From Aphodosoma sp045126975 (GTDB lineage: Bacteria; Bacteroidota; Bacteroidia; Bacteroidales; Paludibacteraceae), in NCBI GenBank assembly GCA_045126975.1, contig JBGVPL010000042.1, positions 62,001-126,000 on the forward strand: a stretch of DNA of 64,000 bases. The letters run 5' to 3'. Below are positions 51,220-59,785 of this stretch, in pieces. Each line of letters starts with the position of its first letter. The stretch's first letter is position 1. Below the pieces are notes generated by a model that was not told the origin of the DNA, made no database searches, and saw only the letters and a list, made by a program, of their open reading frames with translations. Position numbers and translations under genes: made by a program.

Positions 51220-51271
51220 GATGACCCGAAGGGGCAGAAACAACCTTTGACTATCGGTACAAATAGGGAGT

Positions 51272-53404
51272 TTATAATACTATTTTCTCTACTTCGCCAT
51301 TTATTGTAATGAGGTAAATGCCTCGTGGGAGTGTGAGGGTTGTGGCGTTGCCTGAGTAGATTAGGCGACCTGCAGCATCGAGGATGTAGTAGTCGTCAGT
51401 TGCTCCTTCGATATGTAGTGTGCCGTTGGTTGTGTAGATATTGGCAGATGAGATCTTTGAGGTTTCGAGGTCAACAGGAGTTCCACCTTGTGCCATTCTG
51501 AAATATGCGTATAGTTTTGTGTCTTCAGTTAAAACAATGGTGCGAGGATTTTCGGTATTACCATCAGACCATTGTGTGAATTCATAACCTTCGTTTGGTA
51601 TAGCATAAATGGTAATACTGTTATTAACACGATAATAACCACTAGATACATTTACATAACCAAATAAAGTATCATTAACTAAAATTTCTAATTTTTTGTA
51701 TAGGTTAGTATCTAAAGTTTCGATATTTGAGAATTGTCCCCAATAGGCGTGTTGTAAATAATCATTGTATGCTTCATTTGGTACTTTTAAAGTACAGTTT
51801 TCTGTATCAGCCTCCAAAGCATTTGCATTGGGAGGAGTAGAGCTAAGGCATGTGATAGATGTTAAAGAAGAGCAACTAGAAAATGCATTTTTTTCAATAT
51901 GAGTAACGCTATTAGGAATTGTGATGGAGGTAAGGGCTATACAATTATCAAAAAAACCATAATATTTGTTATTATTCCGGTCGTAAAAATTAGGTAAAGA
52001 TGTTATATTTTCAGATAAAACAATAGATTTTAAAGAACTACAATCACGAAATGCCGCTCCACCTACTATTGTTACACTATTAGGGATCGTGATGGATGGA
52101 AGAGATTTGTACCCCTTAAATGTAGAATTTTTAATAGAATTAACGCTATTAGACATTGTGACGGATGCTAGAGACGTGCAACCATTAAATGCCATGTCTC
52201 CAATATAAGTAACGCTATTAGGTATTGTAAGAGACGTTAGAGATTCGCAATAAGAAAATGCATACTCTCCAATGGAAATAATGCTATTTGGTATTGTGAT
52301 AGAGGATAGTGATGAGCATCTAAAAAATGTACATTCTTCAATAGAAGTAACGCTATTAGGGATTGTGATGGATGTTAGAGATGTGCAATTAGAAAATGCA
52401 GATTCTCCAATTGAAGTAACACTATTAGGAATTGAGATAGATGTTAGAGATGAGCAAGAATTAAATGCAACCTCACAAATCGTAGTAGTACCTTCGTTTA
52501 CATCAATATGTGTGTTTTCTGGCATTTCGCCTTTATAAGCATATAAGATATTATTATTAATGTAAACACATCCATCAGGTTGGTTGTTAAACCATGCTGT
52601 ACCCTCAAATGCATCCCCTGATATCGCAGTTATACTACTTGGTATTGTGATAGAGAAGAGAGATGAAGAAAAAGCAAATGCATAACTTTCAATCGAAGTC
52701 ACGCTATTTGGGATTATTATAGAGGTAAGAGAAGAACACTCTGCGAATGTCATTTCTTCAATCGAAGTTACGCTATTAGGAATTGTGATAGAAGCTAAAG
52801 ATGAGCAGCCATAAAATGCCAATCCGCAAATTTGAGTTGTACCATTTTTTACATCAATATGTGTATTTTCTGGCATTTCGCCTTTGTACACATACAATGA
52901 ATTATTAATATAAACACATCCATCAGGTTGATTTTCTAACCATGGAGTTTCTTCAAATGCAGAAATTCCAATTAAAGTTACGCTACTTGGAATTGTGATA
53001 GATGTTAGAGATGAGCATTGATAAAATGCATCCTCTCCAATAGAAGTAACGCTATTAGGAATTGTGATAAATGTTAGAGATGTGCATCTAATGAATGCAT
53101 CTTCTCCAATAGAAGTAACGCTATTAGGGATTGTTATGGATGTAAGAGATTTACATTCATAAAATGCTTTCTCTCCAATAGAAGTCACGCTATATTCGGT
53201 AGAGTTGTAGGTTACTTTTTCGGGGATGATGATTTCTTTTGTTTCTTTATAACCAACATAGTATATACCATCGGATTTGTAAGTAACTTTGGCTGTCATG
53301 TTTTCGTAGTCGAAGTCGTAATAGATTCCGTTGATTTCGGCATCGTAGGCAAATGCGATTGTTGCGGTGAATAAAGCAACAAAAAAGAGTGTAAATTTTT
53401 TCAT
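51272..53404 (-). CDS. BspA-like leucine-rich-repeat surface protein with T9SS tail
   Basis: This 710-residue protein has a signal peptide (MKKFTLFFVALFTATIAFA) and about fifteen LRR_5/BspA-type repeats of about 23 residues (consensus CSSLTSITIPNSVTSIGEDAF). Two longer units containing NQPDGCVYINN...GEMPENTHIDV interrupt them. Then come an InlB_B-type module (YAIPNEGYEFTQWSDGNTEN) and a C-terminal sorting domain (YYILDAAGRLIYSGNATTLT...YLITINGEVEKIVL). BspA-like proteins are surface adhesins in Bacteroidales. The DNA repeats (about 69 bp) could change number by recombination. No clear promoter is seen in the 57 bp upstream of the start. Confidence 0.92.
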   Translation of the reverse strand: MKKFTLFFVALFTATIAFAYDAEINGIYYDFDYENMTAKVTYKSDGIYYVGYKETKEIIIPEKVTYNSTEYSVTSIGEKAFYECKSLTSITIPNSVTSIGEDAFIRCTSLTFITIPNSVTSIGEDAFYQCSSLTSITIPSSVTLIGISAFEETPWLENQPDGCVYINNSLYVYKGEMPENTHIDVKNGTTQICGLAFYGCSSLASITIPNSVTSIEEMTFAECSSLTSIIIPNSVTSIESYAFAFSSSLFSITIPSSITAISGDAFEGTAWFNNQPDGCVYINNNILYAYKGEMPENTHIDVNEGTTTICEVAFNSCSSLTSISIPNSVTSIGESAFSNCTSLTSITIPNSVTSIEECTFFRCSSLSSITIPNSIISIGEYAFSYCESLTSLTIPNSVTYIGDMAFNGCTSLASVTMSNSVNSIKNSTFKGYKSLPSITIPNSVTIVGGAAFRDCSSLKSIVLSENITSLPNFYDRNNNKYYGFFDNCIALTSITIPNSVTHIEKNAFSSCSSLTSITCLSSTPPNANALEADTENCTLKVPNEAYNDYLQHAYWGQFSNIETLDTNLYKKLEILVNDTLFGYVNVSSGYYRVNNSITIYAIPNEGYEFTQWSDGNTENPRTIVLTEDTKLYAYFRMAQGGTPVDLETSKISSANIYTTNGTLHIEGATDDYYILDAAGRLIYSGNATTLTLPRGIYLITINGEVEKIVL

Positions 53405-53461
53405 AGTTTAAATATTTTAGTTTGTTAATATAATTTTAGTTTGGTATTTTTTTATTACATA

Positions 53462-53501
53462 CCCCCTCCCGCGATGCGGACTCCCCCTAAGTTAGGGGGA
53501 G
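53462..53501. repeat. Two-hairpin dispersed element
   Basis: CCCCTC, then the hairpin CCGC-GAT-GCGG (53469-53479), then CTCCCCCTAA / TTAGGGGGAG (53481-53501). It has the same layout as the element inside rnr at 38948-38986. Confidence 0.75.
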
Positions 53502-53506
53502 AATGT

Positions 53507-53717
53507 AACAAAAGCGAGAACTTTACTTTCTCGCTACTGATAGGTATTTGGCGTGACCTTGACTGACGAATAAGTTAAGCTCACGCCGTTATATACGAAA
53601 CGTAAGCATTTTTTAACTTATTCTTTCCAGTCTATAAAATTCGCCAAAACTTTGTAAATAGAAAGAACAAAGCAAAAATGCTTTACCTAAGCGACCAAGA
53701 ACGCTACTCGGTCTATG
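53507..53717 (-). ncRNA. Candidate structured RNA of about 210 nt with pseudoknot
   Basis: A consensus promoter (53724-53754) would start transcription near 53717, and a Rho-independent terminator (GCGAGAA / TTCTCGC, 53514-53534, then T-run) would end it near 53507. There is no convincing open frame. Folding elements on the minus strand in order are: hairpin GACCGAG / CTTGGTC (near 53712-53692); hairpin AAAGCA / TGCTTT (near 53683-53670); stem TTCTTTC / GAAAGAA (near 53666 and 53622). Two crossing helices follow: AATAAGTTAA with TTAACTTATT (53622-53613, 53578-53569) and GGCGTGA with TCACGCC (53587-53581, 53556-53550). The crossing order is that of an H-type pseudoknot. I do not recognise a known RNA family; tmRNA, RNase P and SRP marks are absent. 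Confidence 0.6.
53514..53534 (-). terminator. Terminator of the candidate RNA
   Basis: Minus strand GCGAGAA - 7-nt loop - TTCTCGC followed by TTTTGTT. Confidence 0.75.
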
Positions 53718-53723
53718 TCGTTG

Positions 53724-53754
53724 CAAAAGTAGTGATTTGTTTTGAAGTGTGCAA
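53724..53754 (-). promoter_or_regulatory. Promoter of the candidate structured RNA
   Basis: Minus strand: TTG (53754-53752), 20 nt, TACTTTTG (53731-53724). Confidence 0.7.
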
Positions 53755-53911
53755 GGGGTAGGGGGAATTTTTTATATAAGGGGGTTGCGTATTTGCGTTT
53801 TTGGTAATTTTGGGGTGTGCAGGGGGTGGAAGAGGGTTGGGTTATAGTATGTTTATAGTATATTTATTGTATGTTGTAGTTAGGGTGAGGTAGTGGGGGA
53901 GGATATATAAA
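53755..53911. other. G-rich intergenic stretch with a dispersed repeat copy
   Basis: No gene seen. The plus strand is rich in GGGG runs. About 53848-53906 matches the minus strand of 6670-6752 in the segments around GTATGTTGTA and GGTAGTG. Confidence 0.5.
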
Positions 53912-53946
53912 AAATAGGCGGACAATCGGAAATTGATTGTCCGCCT
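53912..53946 (-). terminator. Terminator of the nucleoside kinase gene
   Basis: A 12-bp stem (AGGCGGACAATC at 53916-53927, GATTGTCCGCCT at 53935-53946) with flanking A- and T-runs, 16 bp after the stop at 53962. Confidence 0.88.
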
Positions 53947-53961
53947 GTTTTTTTGAGAATA

Positions 53962-55617
53962 TTACTTAAATGAACTACCACCGAGGAATTCTCGTAAGAG
54001 TGATGTGGCTGGGATTTCGTGGTCGTGGATTGGGATGAAGTATTTGAGGAATTTAAGGAGGCGGTGGGCTTCGGTGTATTCCTCGCAATATTGTGGCACA
54101 TCGGCAAGGATTGGCTCAGCATGTTTGCGGAGTACGGCAAGCTCGAAAAGTAATGCGGAATTGAACATCACATCGGCATTCTCTTGATATGGGAATATCC
54201 AACGCTCTTCACCACGACGCACTGATGGCCAGCGTTGTATGGTTTCACGAGCGGAATAATTACGGAAGTTGTAGTCGCGCACGATGCGACGCAACAAACG
54301 AGTGTCGGCAGTAGGAATCCAATTGTGTGAGTCGAGCGAAATAGTAGTAAGTGCCGAAACATAGATTTTGAACATGGCAGATTGTGGTATTGAAGGACAC
54401 ATGTCGGGATTGAGGGCGTGGATGCCTTCCATAATGAGCACGCTATCTGGCGTGAGTTGCACCTTTTCGCCACGCCAACGACGTTCGCCGATGGTGAAAT
54501 CGTAGTACGGAATTTCAACCTCTTCGCCATTGAGTATTCTCACCAATTGGTCATTAAGCAATTCAAGGTCAAGAGCATTAAGTGCTTCAAAATCCCACTG
54601 TCCGTTCTCATCAAGAGGGGTATCGACACGATTGACGAAATAATTGTCGAGGCTAAGTACGATAGGTTTGATACCTGCCACCATGAGTTGAATACTAAGA
54701 CGCTTAGAGAATGTGGTTTTGCCCGAAGATGATGGACCTGAAATCATCACGAAACGGCTTTCAGGTTGGCGTTGAGCAATCATATCGGCAATTTGGGCAA
54801 TCTTCTTTTCATGCAATGCCTCCGATACTTTGATTAGGTCGTAAACCGAATGGTCGCGACAAATTTTGTTGAAATCACCCACATTGGTTAGTTCCATGAG
54901 TTTATTCCAACGCACAAATTCGTTAAATATATCGAACATTTTAGGCTCGTCAACAAATTCCGCCACTTGAGTAGGATTTTTTCGGTCAACAACTCGAAGG
55001 AGAATACCATTTTTGTAACTTTGAAGGTCAAATACAGGCACATAGCCAGTCGATGGCACAAGCACACCATTGTAATGGTCGATATAATCGCCGATGCGGA
55101 AATAGCGCACGTATGGCACCCCAAGTGTCTCAAATAGAATGGCTTTATCCATTAAACCACGTTGACGAAACATCTCGATAACGGTCATAGTTTGACGTTC
55201 TTCGCTCACAATCGGCATATCGGCAGCGATGATTTCTTGCATCTTACATCGCAATTCATCAATAAGAGTTTCTGGCACTTTCGATTCACGATTATCGATA
55301 CAGCAGTAATAACCATGGCAGATAGGATGCTCGATACGGAGGTGTGATTCAGGACGAATTTCAGACAACGCCTTAGCCATAATCATACTGATAGAACGTA
55401 GATAAACACGATTGCCTGATGGGCATGTAACATCGATGAATTCGATATTTTTTGGCTTATAAATTCTAAAATTCAACGACTCTACTTTGTAATTTACACG
55501 AGCTGCCAATACCCTATTAGGTAGGTTGATTTGCAAATCGTTGTAGATGTCGAGCAAAGAGACGCCCATAGGGTACTCTTTGTAGGTTTGTGTGTTCTTG
55601 CAATAGATTGTGACCAT
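53962..55617 (-). CDS. Nucleoside (uridine) kinase with TGS/ThrRS-like N-terminal domains
   Basis: This 551-residue protein begins with a TGS-like domain (VTIYCKNTQTYKEYPMGVSL). A region resembling the threonyl-tRNA synthetase editing domain follows (HPICHGYYCCIDN, IVSEERQTMTVIEMF). Then comes a P-loop kinase of the uridine kinase family: VMISGPSSSGKTTFSKRLS, VLSLDNYFVNRVDTPLDENG, EIPYYDFTIGERRW, LIMEGIHALNP. The combination is common in Bacteroidota. I infer nucleoside or related small-molecule phosphorylation; the role of the N-terminal part is not known. It is divergent from the Na/Pi cotransporter gene. Confidence 0.85.
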   Translation of the reverse strand: MVTIYCKNTQTYKEYPMGVSLLDIYNDLQINLPNRVLAARVNYKVESLNFRIYKPKNIEFIDVTCPSGNRVYLRSISMIMAKALSEIRPESHLRIEHPICHGYYCCIDNRESKVPETLIDELRCKMQEIIAADMPIVSEERQTMTVIEMFRQRGLMDKAILFETLGVPYVRYFRIGDYIDHYNGVLVPSTGYVPVFDLQSYKNGILLRVVDRKNPTQVAEFVDEPKMFDIFNEFVRWNKLMELTNVGDFNKICRDHSVYDLIKVSEALHEKKIAQIADMIAQRQPESRFVMISGPSSSGKTTFSKRLSIQLMVAGIKPIVLSLDNYFVNRVDTPLDENGQWDFEALNALDLELLNDQLVRILNGEEVEIPYYDFTIGERRWRGEKVQLTPDSVLIMEGIHALNPDMCPSIPQSAMFKIYVSALTTISLDSHNWIPTADTRLLRRIVRDYNFRNYSARETIQRWPSVRRGEERWIFPYQENADVMFNSALLFELAVLRKHAEPILADVPQYCEEYTEAHRLLKFLKYFIPIHDHEIPATSLLREFLGGSSFK

Positions 55618-55924
55618 GATATTTAGTTAGTAGTGAGTAGTTATTAATAATTAACGAATTGATTTTCAGGTTTAATTTGGCATGTTTATAACAAAGCATT
55701 ATTTTCGGTGTAAAGTTACACAAAAATTTGATAAATAATAGACAAATTTTTATTAAATTTGCAGTCGGAAAACTTTATTTAGTAGAAAGTCGGAAGTCGT
55801 AAGTCGCAAGACTTAGACTTTTCTAACGGAAAATGCTTACTACTAATTTTTTAAACTTTAATCATAGAGTGTTGAGAGGCGGCATTGTCTTGCTACTCGC
55901 TACTCTTTACTTAAAATCTATTTT
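55618..55924. other. Divergent spacer with heptads and a -7 box
   Basis: It holds TAAATTTG (55754-55761, plus), a TTTG 23 nt before it, GTCGGAA/GTCGTAA/GTCGCAA-type heptads (about 55788-55820) and GCTACTC heptads (about 55891-55905). There is a GGCGGCATTG piece at about 55879. No gene seen. Confidence 0.6.
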
Positions 55925-57745
55925 ATGAATTTTGGATTCGTTGATTTATTGACCCTCATTGGCTCTATCGGACTCTTTTTGTATGGTATGAAGTTGATGA
56001 GTGAGGGTCTTCAAAAGGCAGCGGGCGACCGTTTGCGTAACATTTTGGCTTGGATGACAAACAATCGTTTTGTCGGAGCCTTGACCGGTATTCTTGTTAC
56101 TGCTCTCATTCAGAGTTCTTCTGCAACTACTGTGATGATTGTTAGTTTCGTTAATGCCGGATTATTGTCTTTGGCTCAATCTATGGCAGTTATCATGGGT
56201 GCCAACGTAGGTACTACTGCCACTGCATGGATTCTCTATCTCGGTGGTTTCAAAGTTAATCTCGCTGCAGCCTCTATTCCACTCATCGCGTTTACAATTC
56301 CTATGCTTTTCTCTAAGAAAAATTCTTGGAAAAGTTGGGGTGAGGTGATTCTTGGTTTCTCATTCCTATTTATGGGATTAGATATGTTAAACCATTCTGT
56401 ACCAGATCTTCGTTCTAATCCTGAACTCTTTGCTGTCATACAAAACTATGCACACATGGGATGGTGGTCTGTGCTACTTTTCGCTTTTGTGGGTATGATT
56501 GTCACTATGATAGTTCAATCATCGAGCGTTACGTTTGCTATCACTCTCGTCATTTGTAGTAAAGGTTGGATTTCATTCGATATGGCAGCAGCATTAGTGC
56601 TTGGTAGCAATATCGGCACTTGTATCACTCCACTCATCGCAGCCATTTCAGGTAATATTTGGGCAAAACGTGCAGCTATGGGACATTTGATGTTCAACGT
56701 ATTAGGCTCTATTTGGGTATTGGCTCTCTATTATCCATTCATGAAACTCGTTATTTGGTTATCAACAATGGGACAAGGCGACCCTACTGCATTACTCTCA
56801 TTCGTAGATAATACCGACCCTGCAATTATCAACGCCCTAAACGATGGTACACTCGATTTGACTAACCCTGCAAATCAACAACTTGCTTCTACTTTTACCG
56901 CCAATCAAGCATACGTATCATTCGGTTTGTCTATCTTCCACACACTTTTCAACACAATCAATATCTGCATCATGATTTGGCTTACTGGCTTATATGTGAA
57001 AATTGTTACAAGACTCATCCCAGCCAAACCAGAAGAAGAAGAAAACGAATCACATCTTACTTTTATCACAACAGGATTGCTCTCTACATCAGAGCTTTCT
57101 ATACTTCAAGCGCGCAAAGAAATCCAACTCTATGGCGAACGTGCTCAACGCATGTTTGGTCTCGTGCGCGACTTGTTCCACGAAGAAGATGACAAAGAAT
57201 TTACTTCTAAATTCTCTCGTATTCAAAAATACGAAAACATCTCTGACCGTATGGAAGTGGAAATTGCAAACTATTTGACTAAAGTTTCAGCAGGTCGCCT
57301 CTCTGACGAAAGTAAACACCAAGTACAAATGAAACTTCGTGTTATCTCTGAAATCGAAAGCGTTGCCGATTCATGCTACAATCTCGCTCGTACATTGCAA
57401 CGCCGCAAACAACAACCTGAAAAATTCACTGATGAGATAAATGGCAATATCGAATTGATGTTTAACCTCATCGAAAGTGGATTGCAAAATATGTGTAACG
57501 TGCTTGGTATGGAACACATAGACAATGCCTACGTGAACACAGCACAAAATATCGAAAACGAAATCAACAACTATCGCAATCAACTTAAATTGCAAAATGT
57601 TATTGCTGTAAACGAAGGTTATTACGACTATCCTACAGCAACAACATATATGGACACAATCGTTGAGTGCGAAAAAATGGGTGACTACATCGTTAATGTA
57701 GTCGAAGCTGTTGCCGACTCAAAAGTTCATCCTGTTGCTAATTAA
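55925..57745 (+). CDS. Na/Pi cotransporter family protein with PhoU-like domain
   Basis: This 606-residue membrane protein has two inverted Na/Pi-cotransporter repeats with the QSSSATTVMIVSFVNAGLL and QSSSVTFAITLVICSKGWI signatures and GANVGTTATAW and GSNIGTCITPLIAA. It ends in a cytoplasmic helical PhoU-like domain of about 200 residues (LYGERAQRMFGLVRDLFHEE and onward, MKLRVISEIESVADSCYNLA). It probably imports phosphate with sodium. The window also encodes Na+-NQR, which would supply the sodium gradient. An octad hairpin (57751-57790) follows. Confidence 0.93.
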   Translation: MNFGFVDLLTLIGSIGLFLYGMKLMSEGLQKAAGDRLRNILAWMTNNRFVGALTGILVTALIQSSSATTVMIVSFVNAGLLSLAQSMAVIMGANVGTTATAWILYLGGFKVNLAAASIPLIAFTIPMLFSKKNSWKSWGEVILGFSFLFMGLDMLNHSVPDLRSNPELFAVIQNYAHMGWWSVLLFAFVGMIVTMIVQSSSVTFAITLVICSKGWISFDMAAALVLGSNIGTCITPLIAAISGNIWAKRAAMGHLMFNVLGSIWVLALYYPFMKLVIWLSTMGQGDPTALLSFVDNTDPAIINALNDGTLDLTNPANQQLASTFTANQAYVSFGLSIFHTLFNTINICIMIWLTGLYVKIVTRLIPAKPEEEENESHLTFITTGLLSTSELSILQARKEIQLYGERAQRMFGLVRDLFHEEDDKEFTSKFSRIQKYENISDRMEVEIANYLTKVSAGRLSDESKHQVQMKLRVISEIESVADSCYNLARTLQRRKQQPEKFTDEINGNIELMFNLIESGLQNMCNVLGMEHIDNAYVNTAQNIENEINNYRNQLKLQNVIAVNEGYYDYPTATTYMDTIVECEKMGDYIVNVVEAVADSKVHPVAN

Positions 57746-57750
57746 AAATA

Positions 57751-57790
57751 AAAAGACATAAGGACAGAAAATTATGTTCTTATGTCTTTC
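57751..57790. repeat. Octad inverted repeat between the Na/Pi and DUF1599 genes
   Basis: AAAGACATAAGGACA pairs with TGTTCTTATGTCTTT (one G-U). Same family as 40494-40552, 61954-62033 and 62803-62864. Confidence 0.8.
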
Positions 57791-57813
57791 TGTCTAAAAA
57801 ATAAATTAGTGAA

Positions 57814-58347
57814 ATGACATTAACAGAACAACAATTCGACAAATCGGCAGCCGAATGCCGTTCGATTTACGAGAAAAAATTGAAAGACTACGGAGCTGCG
57901 TGGCGTATTATGCGTCCTGCAAGTCTTACTGACCAAATATTCATTAAAGCCAATCGTATTCGCTCTTTAGAAATAAAAGGCACTTCAATGGTTGGCGAAG
58001 GTATCCGTCCTGAACTAATTGGTATTATCAACTATTGCATCATTGCCCTTATTCAATTAGAGTTAGGCTATGCCGAAACTGACGACCTACCAGTTGAGCG
58101 CGCACTCGAACTGTACGACAAATACATGCTCAACGCCAAAAAACTAATGATTGCTAAAAATCACGACTATGATGAGGCATGGCGTCAGATGCGCACACAA
58201 TCATATACCGACCTCATTCTCATGAAGATACATCGTACAAAGCAAATCGAAAATAACGATGGCAAAACCCTTATATCAGAAGGCGTTGATGCTAACTATT
58301 TCGATATGCTCAACTACGCAATCTTCTATATGATTCAACAAGTTTAA
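57814..58347 (+). CDS. DUF1599 protein, internally duplicated
   Basis: This 177-residue protein consists of two related halves: YEKKLKDYGAAWRIMRPASL, then TDQIFIKANRIRSLEIKG, and IAKNHDYDEAWRQMRTQSYT, then DLILMKIHRTKQIENNDG, each ending in INYCIIALIQ or LNYAIFYMIQ. DUF1599 has been linked to nucleotide modification by context in other genomes, but the role in Bacteroidota is unknown. The gene order DUF1599, DoxX-like, tpiA matches that of Bacteroides. Confidence 0.88.
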   Translation: MTLTEQQFDKSAAECRSIYEKKLKDYGAAWRIMRPASLTDQIFIKANRIRSLEIKGTSMVGEGIRPELIGIINYCIIALIQLELGYAETDDLPVERALELYDKYMLNAKKLMIAKNHDYDEAWRQMRTQSYTDLILMKIHRTKQIENNDGKTLISEGVDANYFDMLNYAIFYMIQQV

Positions 58348-58363
58348 TTCATAATTCATAATT

Positions 58364-58394
58364 TTTTCGCCTAACGGCTCAAAGACTTTCAGTT
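58364..58394 (-). repeat. Dispersed element, diverged copy
   Basis: The minus strand reads GAACTGAAAGTCTTTGAGCC, then GTTAGGCGAAAA. It corresponds to the 33-bp element of 24102-24134 and 26628-26660 with a few changes. AATTCAT heptads precede it at about 58346-58360. Confidence 0.75.
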
Positions 58395-58398
58395 CATA

Positions 58399-59523
58399 AT
58401 GCATAATTATTGTTCGACAAGTCCAACAATATCTCGTGTCTTGTTTCTCATATTTCGTGTTTTAGTAGGGATTACTTTCGTGTTCTCTGGTTTCGTGAAG
58501 GCAATCGACCCGCTTGGCACAACCTATAAAATACAAGACTACCTCGAAGTGATGAACCTCAGTTGGTTCTCCGAGTTGGCTTTAATAGCATCATTCACAC
58601 TCATCACTGCCGAATTTTTGGCTGGTATGTTATTGATTACCAATATCAATTTCAAACTCGGACTTTGGCTCTCGTCACTTCTTATGTTGGCAATGACACC
58701 ACTCACACTTTGGATTGCCCTCGAAAATCCAGTGACCGATTGTGGTTGTTTTGGCGATGCAATAATCCTCTCTAATTGGGCGACATTCTGGAAAAATGTA
58801 GTGCTTGATGCACTGATTATCATATTGTGGCTGTTACAAAAACGAGTTTATCGCCCTTGGCTCACTTCGTTCCCATCTTGGACATTAACATTAAGTTTCT
58901 GTCTTATCACTATTGGCATAGGCATACATTCACTTAACAATCTGCCTATTATCGACTTCCGTCCTTACAAAATAGGCAATGACATACTCGTCGGTATGGA
59001 ACTCCCTGAAGGTGCTGTGCGCGACCAATATCACACCACATTCGTCTATAGTCGCAATGGCGTAGAACAAGAATTCGAATTACAAGACGCACCATACAAC
59101 GACTCTACATGGACTTTTGTTGAACAACGCACCGAGTTGATAGCCAAAGGCGAAGAGCCTCCAATCCACGATTTCTCTATCATCACTCCCGAAGGCGATG
59201 ATTTGACTTATGACATCCTTTATCGTGAAGGTCGCACCTACCTCGTAGTAATGTACGATTTGCATAAAACAAAAACCAAATATCTCGACAATGTGCGCCA
59301 AGTCTATGACAAAGCACAAGCCGAAGGTGCTGAATTCCTCGTACTTACAGCTTCGTCAGATTTGATTGATGAATTTAAACAAGAGCATAACCTCCCTTAT
59401 CAATTTGCACTCACCGACCCAATCCAACTCAAAACAATGGTGCGTTCAAATCCAGGAGTGGTCATCCTCGAAGGCTCAAAAGTAGTTGACAAATTCAATC
59501 CGAATTGGAAATTTAAGGAATAG
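58399..59523 (+). CDS. DoxX-like membrane protein with C-terminal thioredoxin-like part (BT_3928 type)
   Basis: This 374-residue protein has an N-terminal DoxX/MauE-like four-helix membrane domain (RVLVGITFVFSGFVKAIDPLG, ALENPVTDCGCFGDAIILSN with a CxC motif) and a C-terminal soluble domain (EGRTYLVVMYDLHKTKTKYL, DKAQAEGAEFLVLTASSDLI, ALTDPIQLKTMVRSNPGVVI) with thioredoxin-like topology but no CxxC. MauE-like proteins often act in disulfide or quinone redox. The first codons (ATGCATAAT) and the TAG stop lie in heptads, so both ends may be repeat-derived. Confidence 0.85.
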   Translation: MHNYCSTSPTISRVLFLIFRVLVGITFVFSGFVKAIDPLGTTYKIQDYLEVMNLSWFSELALIASFTLITAEFLAGMLLITNINFKLGLWLSSLLMLAMTPLTLWIALENPVTDCGCFGDAIILSNWATFWKNVVLDALIIILWLLQKRVYRPWLTSFPSWTLTLSFCLITIGIGIHSLNNLPIIDFRPYKIGNDILVGMELPEGAVRDQYHTTFVYSRNGVEQEFELQDAPYNDSTWTFVEQRTELIAKGEEPPIHDFSIITPEGDDLTYDILYREGRTYLVVMYDLHKTKTKYLDNVRQVYDKAQAEGAEFLVLTASSDLIDEFKQEHNLPYQFALTDPIQLKTMVRSNPGVVILEGSKVVDKFNPNWKFKE

Positions 59524-59570
59524 GGAACAGGGAACAAGGAACAAGGAACAGGGAGTAGGGAATAAGGAAT
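59522..59570. repeat. Seven consecutive heptads (AGGGAAC type)
   Basis: AGGGAAC twice, AAGGAAC twice, AGGGAGT, AGGGAAT, AAGGAAT: 49 bases with exact period 7, starting in the stop codon of the DoxX-like gene. It is the longest such array in the window. Confidence 0.92.
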
Positions 59571-59578
59571 TTTGCAAT

Positions 59579-59785
59579 ATACAAAGGGAACCTTGGAGTA
59601 TTTCAATATCAGTATCGTTGTGTGATTTTGTAAGAGCGAAGCGATAAACACAAAGAACCTCGAAGAGGTCAATAACTGTAATTTGATGTAAATTTTAGGA
59701 GTGAGCGATAGATACAAAGGGAACCTCAGAGAGGTTCAACTATGCTTAACCGCTGTGTGATTTTTTGGAGGAGCAGAGCGATATA
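59579..59785. repeat. Three imperfect tandem copies of a 63-72 bp unit before tpiA
   Basis: Copies start near 59579, 59647 and 59712. Each has ACAAAGGGAACCT or a variant, a GAGGTTC-like half, a GTGTGATTTT-like middle (missing in copy 2) and ends in GAGCGATA. I see no gene in 59524-59980. A CCCCGAAGGGG palindrome lies at about 59831 and GCTACTC heptads at 59947-59967. Confidence 0.7.

Noticed and set aside
53507..53717. tmRNA, RNase P RNA or SRP RNA
   Set aside because: No tRNA-like acceptor end, no tag-peptide frame, no P4-type core and no SRP loop could be found; only the general size and folding are similar.
59522..59570. CRISPR array
   Set aside because: The period is 7 with no spacers of unique sequence, and there are no cas genes in the window.
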